Origin: Candidatus Poribacteria bacterium
GTDB taxonomy: Bacteria; Poribacteria; WGA-4E; GCA-2687025
Assembly (NCBI GenBank): GCA_027625215.1
Contig: JAQBWJ010000205.1
Span: 1 to 5,464 of the forward strand
DNA: 5,464 nt
Reading direction: 5' to 3'
Part shown: positions 1 through 5,464 of the stretch, one piece after another
How positions within the stretch are numbered: the stretch's first letter is position 1
Layout of the letters: every line of letters begins with the position of its first letter
Program-made: the position numbers and the translations under genes
Notes under the pieces: generated by a model
Told to the model about the DNA's origin: nothing
The model's database searches: none
Seen by the model: only the letters and a program-made list of their open reading frames with translations

Positions 1-379
1 CGAGCCGCGCGACAACGCCGCCCTCAGAGTCACCCGCGACGCGATGATGGCGGCTCCCTATCTCGCGTCGGGCAAAGGGCGGCTCGACGTGAAGTTGATG
101 GAGACGTTCCCGAACCGCCTCGTCTGCAAATCGGGCGCGTTGGGCGTTTTTGGCATCGGATTGCCGGACTTGGGTATCGGCATCGCCTTGAAGATCGAGT
201 CCGGCGACGGCACGGCGCAGAAGGCGACAGCGTTGCAAGCGCTCAAACAGGCGATGGGCGATCATATGGAAGACGGGGTTTTCGAGGAACTGTGGAGCGA
301 ACTTATCCCGCCGATCACCAACCTGCGCGGGGTAGTTGTCGGTGAGGTGCGTTGGACGCAAGATATGACGAGGATTTAA
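1..379 (+). CDS. L-asparaginase, Asparaginase_II family (C-terminal fragment, 5' end outside window)
   Basis: The frame is open from the left edge (first full codon at position 2) to TAA at 377-379, giving about 125 C-terminal residues. The product would hydrolyse L-asparagine to aspartate and ammonia in the cytoplasm. Recognition rests on the ending typical of the Asparaginase_II (Rhizobium etli-type) family: an 'ASGKGRLDVKLMETFPNRLV' stretch, then 'CKSGALGVFGIGLPDLGIGI', then 'ALKIESGDG', followed by a helical tail and a final strand. Family members as I remember them usually have an acidic residue in the 'GAEGV' position, where this protein has leucine (GALGV); whether that matters is unknown. 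The catalytic serine/lysine region would lie upstream, outside the window, so activity cannot be judged. An ATG at 44 is internal and not the start. The next gene is on the same strand 165 bp downstream. I see no clear intrinsic terminator in between. Confidence 0.85.
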   Translation, partial: EPRDNAALRVTRDAMMAAPYLASGKGRLDVKLMETFPNRLVCKSGALGVFGIGLPDLGIGIALKIESGDGTAQKATALQALKQAMGDHMEDGVFEELWSELIPPITNLRGVVVGEVRWTQDMTRI

Positions 380-480
380 GGTATTATGTCGGCTTGATTG
401 AAACTGCCTTGATCGATTGGATAATGTTTCGGTGTAATTTGTGATCTTTCTGATGGATGGGGTTGAATTCGATCATCGGA

Positions 481-493
481 ATATGAATCATAT
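481..493. promoter_or_regulatory. small AT-rich dyad in the leader of the serine hydrolase gene
   Basis: ATATG-AAT-CATAT is a perfect 5-bp inverted repeat around three bases, 52 bp upstream of the hydrolase start. The 380-544 gap is clearly richer in A and T than its neighbours and is where a promoter should lie. TTGAAT at 463-468 could be a -35 box, but no well-spaced -10 follows: TATGAA at 482 is too close and TATGGA at 491 too far. It could be an operator or chance. No regulator is encoded next to it. Confidence 0.2.
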
Positions 494-532
494 GGATATT
501 GGGAGTTCAAGTAGAGTACGTCCCATTTCACT

Positions 533-538
533 GGAAGG
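533..538 (+). promoter_or_regulatory. ribosome binding site of the serine hydrolase gene
   Basis: GGAAGG lies six bases before the ATG at 545. This is good Shine-Dalgarno spacing and supports that ATG as the start; the residues that follow it form a clear signal peptide. Confidence 0.65.
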
Positions 539-544
539 CGAATC

Positions 545-2782
545 ATGAATCGGTGGCGTGTATTGGGTGATGTCTGGAGTGGTTCGTGGATCGGGGTTGC
601 GCTGGCTGTAGTCGCGTCGGTCGTCTTGACGGCGAGCGCGTGGGCGCAGGATGCTCCCACACCTACCGCTGACGGACTCGACGGAGGCGTCTACCTGAAA
701 CGCTGGCTCGTGCTCGCGCCGCTGCCCATCTTTGAGGGCGAACCGGACGCGAACGACGAAGCGACGCAACTCGCCGCGTTTGAACGTGACTATCTCTCCG
801 AAGTTGGCGGTGAAACGGGTGTCGCTCCGAAAGCAGGGGACACGGTGAAGGTCGGCGACCATGAGTATTCGTGGGCGTTGGTCGAATCGGCGACGGATTT
901 CGTCGATCTGTTCGCCCATACGAACGAGACGGAGTTCGCCGTCGCCTACGCCTACGCTGAGGTGCAACTCGACGCCGCGACCGACACGATTCTCGGCGTC
1001 GGCAGCGACGACGCGGTGGTCGTCTGGTTGAATGGCGAGCAGATTCACCGCAACTGGACGGGGCGAGCCCCCGGGCCGGATCAGGACATCGTTCCCGCAC
1101 GGTTCAGTTCAGGCAAGAATACACTGCTGCTGAAAGTGCAGAACGGCATCCTTGGCTGGGGGTTTTACTTCCGTCCTCTGGACGGCAAAGCGTTGGAAGA
1201 ACCGTTTCTCCTCGCGGCGCAGCGCGGCGACCTGAAATCGGTCAAGGCGATGGCGGATGCGGGCGTCGATCTGAACGCGACCGCAGCGGTGGGACTGACG
1301 GCTTATCAGTGGGCGTCCGTCACGGGACGGGCTGAAGTCGCGGCATACCTCGCGGAGCGCGGAGCCGATACGACTCGCCCGATGCCGTCCTATGAGGCAC
1401 TCCTGAACAACCTGCTCGGCAGCGTCTACGACGACGAGGACGACCCGGCAGTCTCATTCCTAGTCGCGCGCGACGGCAAGGTAATCTACCAGAACGCCTT
1501 CGGTCACGCGGACGTAGAAGGTGATGTTGGGGCGACGGTCGAGACGAAGTACCGCATCGGTTCGATCACCAAACAGTTCACCGCGACGGCGATCCTTCAG
1601 CTGATGGAAGCGGGAAAGATCGCCCTGGACGACCCGCTCTCGAAGTTCTACCCCGACTTTCCGCGCGGCGATGAAGTGACCGTCTACCACCTGTTGACAC
1701 ACACCTCCGGCATCCATAGTTACACGGGTGATGCGGAGTTCATCGCCCATGTCACCGATTACATCGCCCCCGCCGATCTCGTCGAGCGGATCAAAACGTA
1801 CGAGTATGACTTCGATCCCGGAGCGCAGTGGATGTACAACAACTCCGGTTATTTCCTGCTCGGCACGATTGTCGCGCAGGTGTCTGGAGAGCCGTCGCTT
1901 GGCGCGTACTTCCAAAAGCACCTATTCGAGCCGCTGGGCATGGCGAACACGGGTTCATATGTGAACCAAAGTCCGCCTGAGAACGCCGCGAAGGGCTACT
2001 CGGTCGCAAATGGCGAGACGCGCCTTGCGGACGATTGGGATATGTCGTTTGCGGGCGGCGCGGGCGACCTCTACTCAACCGTCGGCGACCTGCACATCTG
2101 GAACGAGGCGATTTTTCACAACAAAGTGCTGAAACCGGAAACGCTCAATATGGCGTGGACACCCGCCAAGTTGAACGACGGGTCACAGGCGTCCGCTTTC
2201 GGAAGCGGCTACGGGTTCGGGTGGATGATCGGAACGGCGCGCGATTTGAAGACGATCAATCACGGCGGTGGGTTGCCCGGATGGTCGACGTATATTCTGC
2301 GTGTGCCAGACCATAGCGTCACGGTCGTAGGGTTGACGAATGCCGCGCCGGGACTCGCCGATCCGGGCGGGTTGAGCCTCCGCGCGGCGGAGTTCCTGTT
2401 GTGGCAAGAGATGAAACCTATCGAAACGCCCGTCGAGGACGAAACCGTGTCGGCGGATACATATGACGACTACACGGGTATCTACAACTACGTCAACGCG
2501 GTGCTTGAAGTAACTCGGCAGGGCGATCAACTGTTCGCGCAACTGACGGGACAGCCGCGATTTGAAATCTTCCCGCGCTCCAAAGACGTGTTTTTCTGGA
2601 AGGTGGTGGACGCGGAAGTGTCGTTCCTGCGCGACGAGAACGGCGTCGTCGTGAAGGCGCATCACAAACAGGGCGGAGCGGAATTCGACGCGCCGAAGTT
2701 GGACGACACGACGGCGACTGTCGATTCCGCGCTCTACGACGCATACGTGGGAGAGTACGACTACGGGAGGTTCCGTCAATAG
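545..2782 (+). CDS. exported beta-lactamase-fold serine hydrolase with N-terminal sandwich and ankyrin regions; C-terminus truncated by IS
   Basis: A 745-residue secreted or periplasmic serine hydrolase of the class C beta-lactamase/penicillin-binding-protein fold; the substrate (peptide, D-amino acid or ester) cannot be told. Residues 1-35 form a signal peptide with a basic start, a hydrophobic core and AWA before a likely cut near 34/35; there is no lipobox cysteine. Residues about 46-213 look like a PA14/galactose-binding-type beta sandwich (DDAVVVWLNGEQIHRNW, KNTLLLKVQNG). Residues about 219-278 resemble one to two ankyrin repeats (AAQRGDLKSVKAMADAGVDL, AAYLAERGAD). The catalytic domain at about 300-620 has SITK (Ser340, Lys343), YNN (Tyr431, Asn433) and HGG (573-575), so all three motifs are present. 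A DUF3471-like region spans about 637-717, and a second copy starts at 728 (SALYDAYVGEYDYG) but stops after about 14 residues. The final Arg-Phe-Arg-Gln and the TAG come from the insertion sequence that begins at 2769, so the native C-terminus is lost. The catalytic part is intact and may still work. Confidence 0.88.
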   Translation: MNRWRVLGDVWSGSWIGVALAVVASVVLTASAWAQDAPTPTADGLDGGVYLKRWLVLAPLPIFEGEPDANDEATQLAAFERDYLSEVGGETGVAPKAGDTVKVGDHEYSWALVESATDFVDLFAHTNETEFAVAYAYAEVQLDAATDTILGVGSDDAVVVWLNGEQIHRNWTGRAPGPDQDIVPARFSSGKNTLLLKVQNGILGWGFYFRPLDGKALEEPFLLAAQRGDLKSVKAMADAGVDLNATAAVGLTAYQWASVTGRAEVAAYLAERGADTTRPMPSYEALLNNLLGSVYDDEDDPAVSFLVARDGKVIYQNAFGHADVEGDVGATVETKYRIGSITKQFTATAILQLMEAGKIALDDPLSKFYPDFPRGDEVTVYHLLTHTSGIHSYTGDAEFIAHVTDYIAPADLVERIKTYEYDFDPGAQWMYNNSGYFLLGTIVAQVSGEPSLGAYFQKHLFEPLGMANTGSYVNQSPPENAAKGYSVANGETRLADDWDMSFAGGAGDLYSTVGDLHIWNEAIFHNKVLKPETLNMAWTPAKLNDGSQASAFGSGYGFGWMIGTARDLKTINHGGGLPGWSTYILRVPDHSVTVVGLTNAAPGLADPGGLSLRAAEFLLWQEMKPIETPVEDETVSADTYDDYTGIYNYVNAVLEVTRQGDQLFAQLTGQPRFEIFPRSKDVFFWKVVDAEVSFLRDENGVVVKAHHKQGGAEFDAPKLDDTTATVDSALYDAYVGEYDYGRFRQ

Positions 2783-2791
2783 GTGTGTAAA
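2769..2791 (+). repeat. left terminal inverted repeat of the IS256-family element
   Basis: It begins GGTTC and continues with CGTCAATAGGTGTGTAAA. It pairs with 4121-4143 on the opposite strand with two mismatches, at the fourth and fifth bases (TC here, AT at the other end). The TAG at 2780-2782 inside it terminates the interrupted hydrolase. The transposase stop codon (2793-2795) lies one base past its inner edge. Confidence 0.88.
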
Positions 2792-2792
2792 T

Positions 2793-4043
2793 TCAATCGG
2801 CGGCATTCTCCCATGACGGCTCGTTTCGTATCCTGATTCCGTCCCGAAATCGGACGCCCTCGGCGACTTCGACGAGCAACTCCGGGGCGTCCAACCGACG
2901 GAAGCGGCTCTCCGCAATCATCAGTGTCTTCCAGATCACGGCGGTGGCGTTCTCGACCTTCTTGAACCGCTTGGCAGCCGTCGTGCGGAGCCGGACGGAC
3001 GCGAAGGGCGATTCGATGACGTTGGTGGTCCGCAGATGTTTCCAGTGCGCCTTGGGGAAGTCGTAGAAGGCGATCATCCGCTCCCAGTCGTGATTCAAAC
3101 GCTCGGACGCCTTCACGTATCCCTTGTCGCGACACCACGTCTCAAATCCCTTCCTGCCTTCTTCCGCTTCCTTTCGGGTTTCCGAATACGGGATCGGTGT
3201 CAGCAGCACCTTCGCCTCCGGTTGCGCCTTCTTGGGGAGCGCGTCCAAAACATTGACGATCCGGTGGTTCCAGCAGCGCTGCTGACCGGCGTCGGGATAG
3301 ACCTGCGACAACGCGCCCCAGAGTCCGAGATTCCCGTCACCGACGACCAGTCGCGGGCAGTTCATGCCGCGCGCTTGCAGATCGCGCAGCAACGCCGCCC
3401 AACTCTCAACGCTCTCCCGATAACCGACCTCGACGGCGATGACGACCTTCCGACCGTCCCGCAGCGCAGCGACGGCGACCAGCAACGCCGCCTTCTCCTT
3501 CTCCAAGCCCGCCTTGACGTAGACGCCGTCCATCCACAGATAGACGACCTCCTCATCGGTCAGCGGGCGACGTTTCCACGCCTCGAAGTCCACCTGATAG
3601 GTGGCTTTCAGCCGAGCGACCGTGCTGGGCGACAAGGGCGCGTCCTCGCCCAACAGACCCCGCAACGCCAGATCGAAATCCCCTTCGGCGAGTCCGTGCA
3701 GATACAACTCCGGGATCAGATCGCCCACCTCCTTGGTCCGACGCGCGAACAGCGGCAGAATCCGTGACTCGAACCGCTCGTCGGTGTTCCGGACACGAGG
3801 ACGGCGAAGGGTGATCGTCCCGCTGCTGAGCGTCAGGCGACGCGGCTTGCCGTACCCGTTCCGGTACCCCTTGGGCGCATCGACAACGTCACGCCGTTGG
3901 TAGACATCCCGACCCAGAAACCCCGTTACCTCGTCTTCGATGATCCCCTGGATGCGGCGTCGAACTTCCTCGCGCACCCACGACTCCAACGACTCCCAAA
4001 CGACCGTTGACGCATCCGCGAGCTCGTGCGTATGCTCCGACAT
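2793..4043 (-). CDS. IS256-family DDE transposase
   Basis: A 416-residue Mutator-type transposase that would cut and rejoin the element's ends through a two-metal DDE active site. Counting from the chosen ATG at 4043, the catalytic residues are Asp172 (LWMDGVYVK), Asp236 (VVGDGNLGLWGAL) and Glu344 (TTNVIESPFASVR). The family's C-x2-H pair (CWNH, Cys257 and His260) is followed by NVLDALPKK. The N-terminal part has the usual basic segment after a YRNGYG motif (GYRNGYGKPRRL, RRPRVRN). Length is normal and no frameshift or stop interrupts it, so it is probably active. A TTG at 4061 would add six residues, but GGAAGGA at 4052-4058 is correctly placed for the ATG at 4043. The gene runs opposite to and converges on the hydrolase. 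Confidence 0.93.
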   Translation of the reverse strand: MSEHTHELADASTVVWESLESWVREEVRRRIQGIIEDEVTGFLGRDVYQRRDVVDAPKGYRNGYGKPRRLTLSSGTITLRRPRVRNTDERFESRILPLFARRTKEVGDLIPELYLHGLAEGDFDLALRGLLGEDAPLSPSTVARLKATYQVDFEAWKRRPLTDEEVVYLWMDGVYVKAGLEKEKAALLVAVAALRDGRKVVIAVEVGYRESVESWAALLRDLQARGMNCPRLVVGDGNLGLWGALSQVYPDAGQQRCWNHRIVNVLDALPKKAQPEAKVLLTPIPYSETRKEAEEGRKGFETWCRDKGYVKASERLNHDWERMIAFYDFPKAHWKHLRTTNVIESPFASVRLRTTAAKRFKKVENATAVIWKTLMIAESRFRRLDAPELLVEVAEGVRFRDGIRIRNEPSWENAAD

Positions 4044-4051
4044 GGCGGTAT

Positions 4052-4058
4052 TCCTTCC
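4052..4058 (-). promoter_or_regulatory. ribosome binding site of the transposase gene
   Basis: On the minus strand GGAAGGA precedes the ATG at 4043 by eight bases. It decides for this ATG over the in-frame TTG at 4061, which would lie upstream of the Shine-Dalgarno sequence itself. Confidence 0.65.
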
Positions 4059-4059
4059 C

Positions 4060-4082
4060 AAAATGCCGAGTCTCCGCTCGGC
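4060..4082 (-). terminator. hairpin with short T run upstream of the transposase, possible read-through block
   Basis: On the minus strand GCCGAG, a six-base loop CGGAGA and CTCGGC form a perfect GC-rich 6-bp stem, followed by ATTTT. It ends one base before the transposase Shine-Dalgarno sequence. It looks like a weak intrinsic terminator or a leader structure. Insertion sequences are known to carry such structures to damp expression from transcripts that enter from outside; that role here is inferred. The T run is short, so termination may be partial. Confidence 0.4.
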
Positions 4083-4120
4083 GATTTGATCTCATGGGAA
4101 GTCTATGCCGCCTTTCCGTT

Positions 4121-4143
4121 TTTACACACCTATTGACGATACC
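4121..4143 (-). repeat. right terminal inverted repeat of the IS256-family element
   Basis: Read on the minus strand it begins GGTAT and continues with CGTCAATAGGTGTGTAAA, matching the left end except at two bases. On the plus strand it contains TTGACG (4133-4138) facing outward, close to a sigma-70 -35 box. Confidence 0.88.
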
Positions 4144-4165
4144 TCAGCGTTTCTTCACAAACCGT

Positions 4166-4445
4166 CTATGAGACACTCAAATCTAACCATTTCGCATTCA
4201 CGGATTCAATCAATGCGATCTTCTTATCTCGCGTCCAGCCCTTGATCTGCTTCTCACGCGAAATCGCCGCCACCGCATCGTTGCACGCTTCATAGTAGAC
4301 CAAATGCTTGATGCGGTAGCGACTTGTGAAACTGTTTGCCATACACGTCCTTGTGTTGAGCAACACGCTTCGTCAAATCCGATGTAACGCCCGTATATAA
4401 CGTACGAGACGGACTGCTCATGATGTAGACGTAGTACTCACGCAT
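4166..4445 (-). pseudogene. GIY-YIG nuclease-like protein, single frameshift
   Basis: The two halves of a small GIY-YIG domain protein lie in different frames. The first half starts at ATG 4445 (an in-frame ATG at 4463 is an alternative) and reads MREYYVYIMSSPSRTLYTGV then TSDLTKRVAQHKD, with the paired YVY and YTG motifs and the catalytic-type arginine in KRV. It would run to TGA at 4290-4292 as a 51-residue protein with a meaningless tail. From about 4346 the family sequence continues in the next frame: ANSFTSRYRIKHLVYYEA, then AISREKQIKGWTRDKKIALI, ending at 4166 with WLDLSVS. Skipping one base, for example at 4345, gives HKDGMANSFTSRY, which fits the family and restores a protein of about 92 residues. 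Such stand-alone proteins are widespread and their role is mostly unknown. Either a recent mutation or a one-base assembly error explains the break. Confidence 0.82.
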
Positions 4446-4479
4446 TGTTCCATGCGAGGTCATCGGTTTTCGTCAACTT

Positions 4480-4530
4480 GATGCGCCGGGCATCCGGGAT
4501 TCTTCGTCGCGTCGCTCCTCAGAATGACAT
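4480..4530. repeat. dispersed intergenic repeat of the 'SEERRDEES' type
   Basis: On the minus strand this stretch reads TGTCATTCTGAGGAGCGACG, then CGACGAAGAATCCCGGATGC. I recognise it as a short repeat found in many copies in diverse environmental bacterial genomes, where frames through it are often mis-annotated as protein containing CHSEERRDEESR. That peptide is exactly what one frame gives here. It holds two small dyads: ATTCT/AGAAT (4499-4503 and 4521-4525) and GATGC/GCATC (4480-4484 and 4490-4494). It begins just beyond the stop codon of the siroheme decarboxylase gene, so it would be in that transcript's 3' region and might act as a processing or termination signal. No T run follows. 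The full boundaries cannot be set from one copy. Confidence 0.6.
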
Positions 4531-4539
4531 TGATGGGGA

Positions 4540-5464
4540 TTATGACGTTGCGACCAACGCGGGCTCTTTATACTTCGCCGCCCACTTGTCGTAATCTTCG
4601 GTGAAATATTCCAACCGCGTCTTCTTGAACTCGCGGACGCTGTAGAGCATCGCGTATTCTTGAATCCCTGTCTTCTCCTGAATCGCGGCGGCAACGTCTT
4701 TGCAGTCCTGATCCGACCGCCCGTGGATCATCGAGAACAGGTTGTAGGGCCAATCGGGGTACGTGGGACGCAGGTAGCAGTGACTCACGTTGCGAAACGA
4801 CGACATCGCGTCGCCCGCAGCGTGCGCGTCGTCCGGCGGCACACACCAAACGCCCATCGCGTTTACGTTGTAACCCGCATTTTGGTGGCGCAGGATCGCT
4901 GCGAAACGGCGCATCAGTTTGCGCTGCTGGAAGTCCGATGCCATCTCAAACAGTTCCGATTGCGAGACGCCGACCGCGTCCGCGATTGGGGCAAACGGCT
5001 CCGCGACGTACTCGATCTGCTTCTGCATCTCGCGGACGAACGACCGTTCCTTCGCGCTCAACGTAATCTCGACCTGCTTCACTGGACGCCGAAAACCTTT
5101 GTCCTCGGACTCAGCCGTCGCCACCGCGTTCTCGGACATATCCAACTTAACGCCAATCTTGTACAAAACCAGCGTCGGCAGCATCCGGTATGAGGAACCG
5201 GACTCTTCGGCGAGAATCTTCACGTCCTCTTCGGGGGAACTCTCCGGCGGCGTTGCAATCGTGAACCAGATGTTCAAGGGGTGGTTGCGTTCGTAGTTGT
5301 GCGTCACACCTGGATGTCGGTTGATGATGCGCGCGGCTTCCATCACTCGATCTTCGGGCGTTTTGAAGGCGACGAGGCTGCTCTTGTAGCCCAACGCGCG
5401 CGTGTCGAAGATCGCGCTGATCTGCCGGATGATCTGCGAGCGGCGCAGCGTCTTCGTCCGTTCG
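4540..5464 (-). CDS. siroheme decarboxylase, fused AhbA/AhbB-like (Lrp/AsnC-type fold), 5' end outside window
   Basis: The frame is open from the right edge to TAA at 4540-4542, giving 307 visible residues. The TTG at 5394 is internal, because family sequence (SQIIRQISAIFDTRALGYKS) continues upstream of it. The family removes the C12 and C18 acetate carboxyls of siroheme to give didecarbosiroheme, for heme by the Ahb route or heme d1 by the Nir route; it acts in the cytoplasm. It is built from Lrp/AsnC-like units (HTH plus alpha-beta domain), and two are visible here. The first has LGYKSSLVAF and HPGVTHNYERNHPLNIWFT (about 50-68). The second has an HTH at about 156-173 (PIADAVGVSQSELFE), then NVSHCYLRPTYPDWPYNLFS (about 226-245). 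The H-x-Y-x-R pattern is present in both. AhbA and AhbB, or NirD and NirL, are often separate subunits, so this is a fusion. Databases often label such proteins Lrp/AsnC regulators, but the substrate-pocket motifs favour the enzyme. No other heme genes are in view. Confidence 0.82.
   Translation of the reverse strand, partial: ERTKTLRRSQIIRQISAIFDTRALGYKSSLVAFKTPEDRVMEAARIINRHPGVTHNYERNHPLNIWFTIATPPESSPEEDVKILAEESGSSYRMLPTLVLYKIGVKLDMSENAVATAESEDKGFRRPVKQVEITLSAKERSFVREMQKQIEYVAEPFAPIADAVGVSQSELFEMASDFQQRKLMRRFAAILRHQNAGYNVNAMGVWCVPPDDAHAAGDAMSSFRNVSHCYLRPTYPDWPYNLFSMIHGRSDQDCKDVAAAIQEKTGIQEYAMLYSVREFKKTRLEYFTEDYDKWAAKYKEPALVATS

Larger units (their letters stand above)
2769..4143 (-). mobile_element. 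complete IS256-family (Mutator-type) insertion sequence, about 1375 bp
   Basis: The element is bounded by 23-bp inverted repeats that match at 21 positions and holds one transposase gene filling almost all of it. Size, end sequence (ending in TGTGTAAA towards the inside) and transposase type agree with IS256. It appears intact. The nine bases flanking the left end (ACTACGGGA) and the right end (TCAGCGTTT) do not match, so the usual 8-9 bp target duplication is missing; shifting the boundaries inward by a few bases does not rescue one. The left end sits inside the serine hydrolase reading frame. The right end lies 22 bp beyond the stop codon of the GIY-YIG remnant. Orientation is given by the transposase. 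Confidence 0.9.

Noticed and set aside
380..544. Intrinsic terminator or clear sigma-70 promoter between asparaginase and hydrolase
   Set aside because: I found no GC-rich stem followed by a T run, and no -35/-10 pair with acceptable spacing. Only a weak dyad and the ribosome binding site stand out.
2183..2917. Minus-strand frame of 244 codons across the end of the hydrolase and the left IS end
   Set aside because: It spans the IS junction, is rich in arginine as expected of an antisense frame, and lies opposite a well-supported hydrolase.
3036..3767. Long plus-strand frame of 243 codons opposite the transposase
   Set aside because: It is the antisense shadow of a GC-rich coding region. The transposase on the minus strand has full-length family motifs, and the opposite frame shows none.
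2760..4152. A target-site duplication around the IS
   Set aside because: The nine bases on each side differ at most positions, and moving the ends inward to the perfectly matched core does not produce a match.
4473..4694. Minus-strand frame of 73 codons ending with CHSEERRDEESRMPGASS
   Set aside because: It overlaps the 3' part of the siroheme decarboxylase in another frame, and its end is a translation of the dispersed repeat. It has no family resemblance of its own.
4660..5193. Plus-strand frame of 177 codons opposite the siroheme decarboxylase
   Set aside because: Antisense shadow with no recognisable domain. The minus-strand protein is conserved along its whole length.
4540..5394. Start of the siroheme decarboxylase at the TTG at 5394
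   Set aside because: The frame stays open to the window edge, and the upstream residues SQIIRQISAIFDTRA are typical of the family, so the true start is outside the window.

Overview
The window is about 5.5 kb of fairly GC-rich bacterial DNA with dense coding. It holds five genes or gene remnants and one complete insertion sequence. Nothing fixes the species. The AhbA/AhbB-type siroheme decarboxylase, the large exported serine hydrolase with an ankyrin segment, the IS256-family element and a dispersed repeat reading 'SEERRDEES' suggest an uncultivated environmental bacterium. Poribacteria-like or Chloroflexi-like lineages are a guess from family distribution, not a demonstrated assignment.

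Layout: positions 1-379 (+) are the C-terminal end of an L-asparaginase of the Asparaginase_II type. After a 165-bp gap, positions 545-2782 (+) encode an exported class C beta-lactamase-fold serine hydrolase. It has a signal peptide, an N-terminal beta-sandwich-like region, an ankyrin segment, a catalytic domain with all three motifs, and C-terminal DUF3471-like repeats. Its last repeat is cut off by an IS256-family (Mutator-type) insertion sequence at 2769-4143. The element has near-identical 23-bp terminal inverted repeats and an intact DDE transposase on the minus strand. The hydrolase stop codon lies inside the left inverted repeat, so the present C-terminus is created by the insertion.

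Right of the element, on the minus strand, comes a small GIY-YIG nuclease-like gene (4166-4445) that carries the whole family domain in two reading frames, broken by an apparent single-base insertion. A short dispersed repeat (about 4480-4530) follows. Last is a gene running off the right edge (4540-5464, minus) for a fused two-domain siroheme decarboxylase of the alternative heme (Ahb) or heme d1 (Nir) pathway.

The genes do not form one functional system. Asparaginase and hydrolase share a strand but are 165 bp apart. The transposon separates them from the oppositely oriented GIY-YIG and siroheme decarboxylase genes. The strongest observations are the IS-truncated hydrolase with no target duplication and no resumption of the gene on the other side, the fused decarboxylase with a visible internal duplication, the frameshifted nuclease, and a hairpin just upstream of the transposase ribosome binding site. 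I see no defence system, CRISPR array, tRNA or rRNA.
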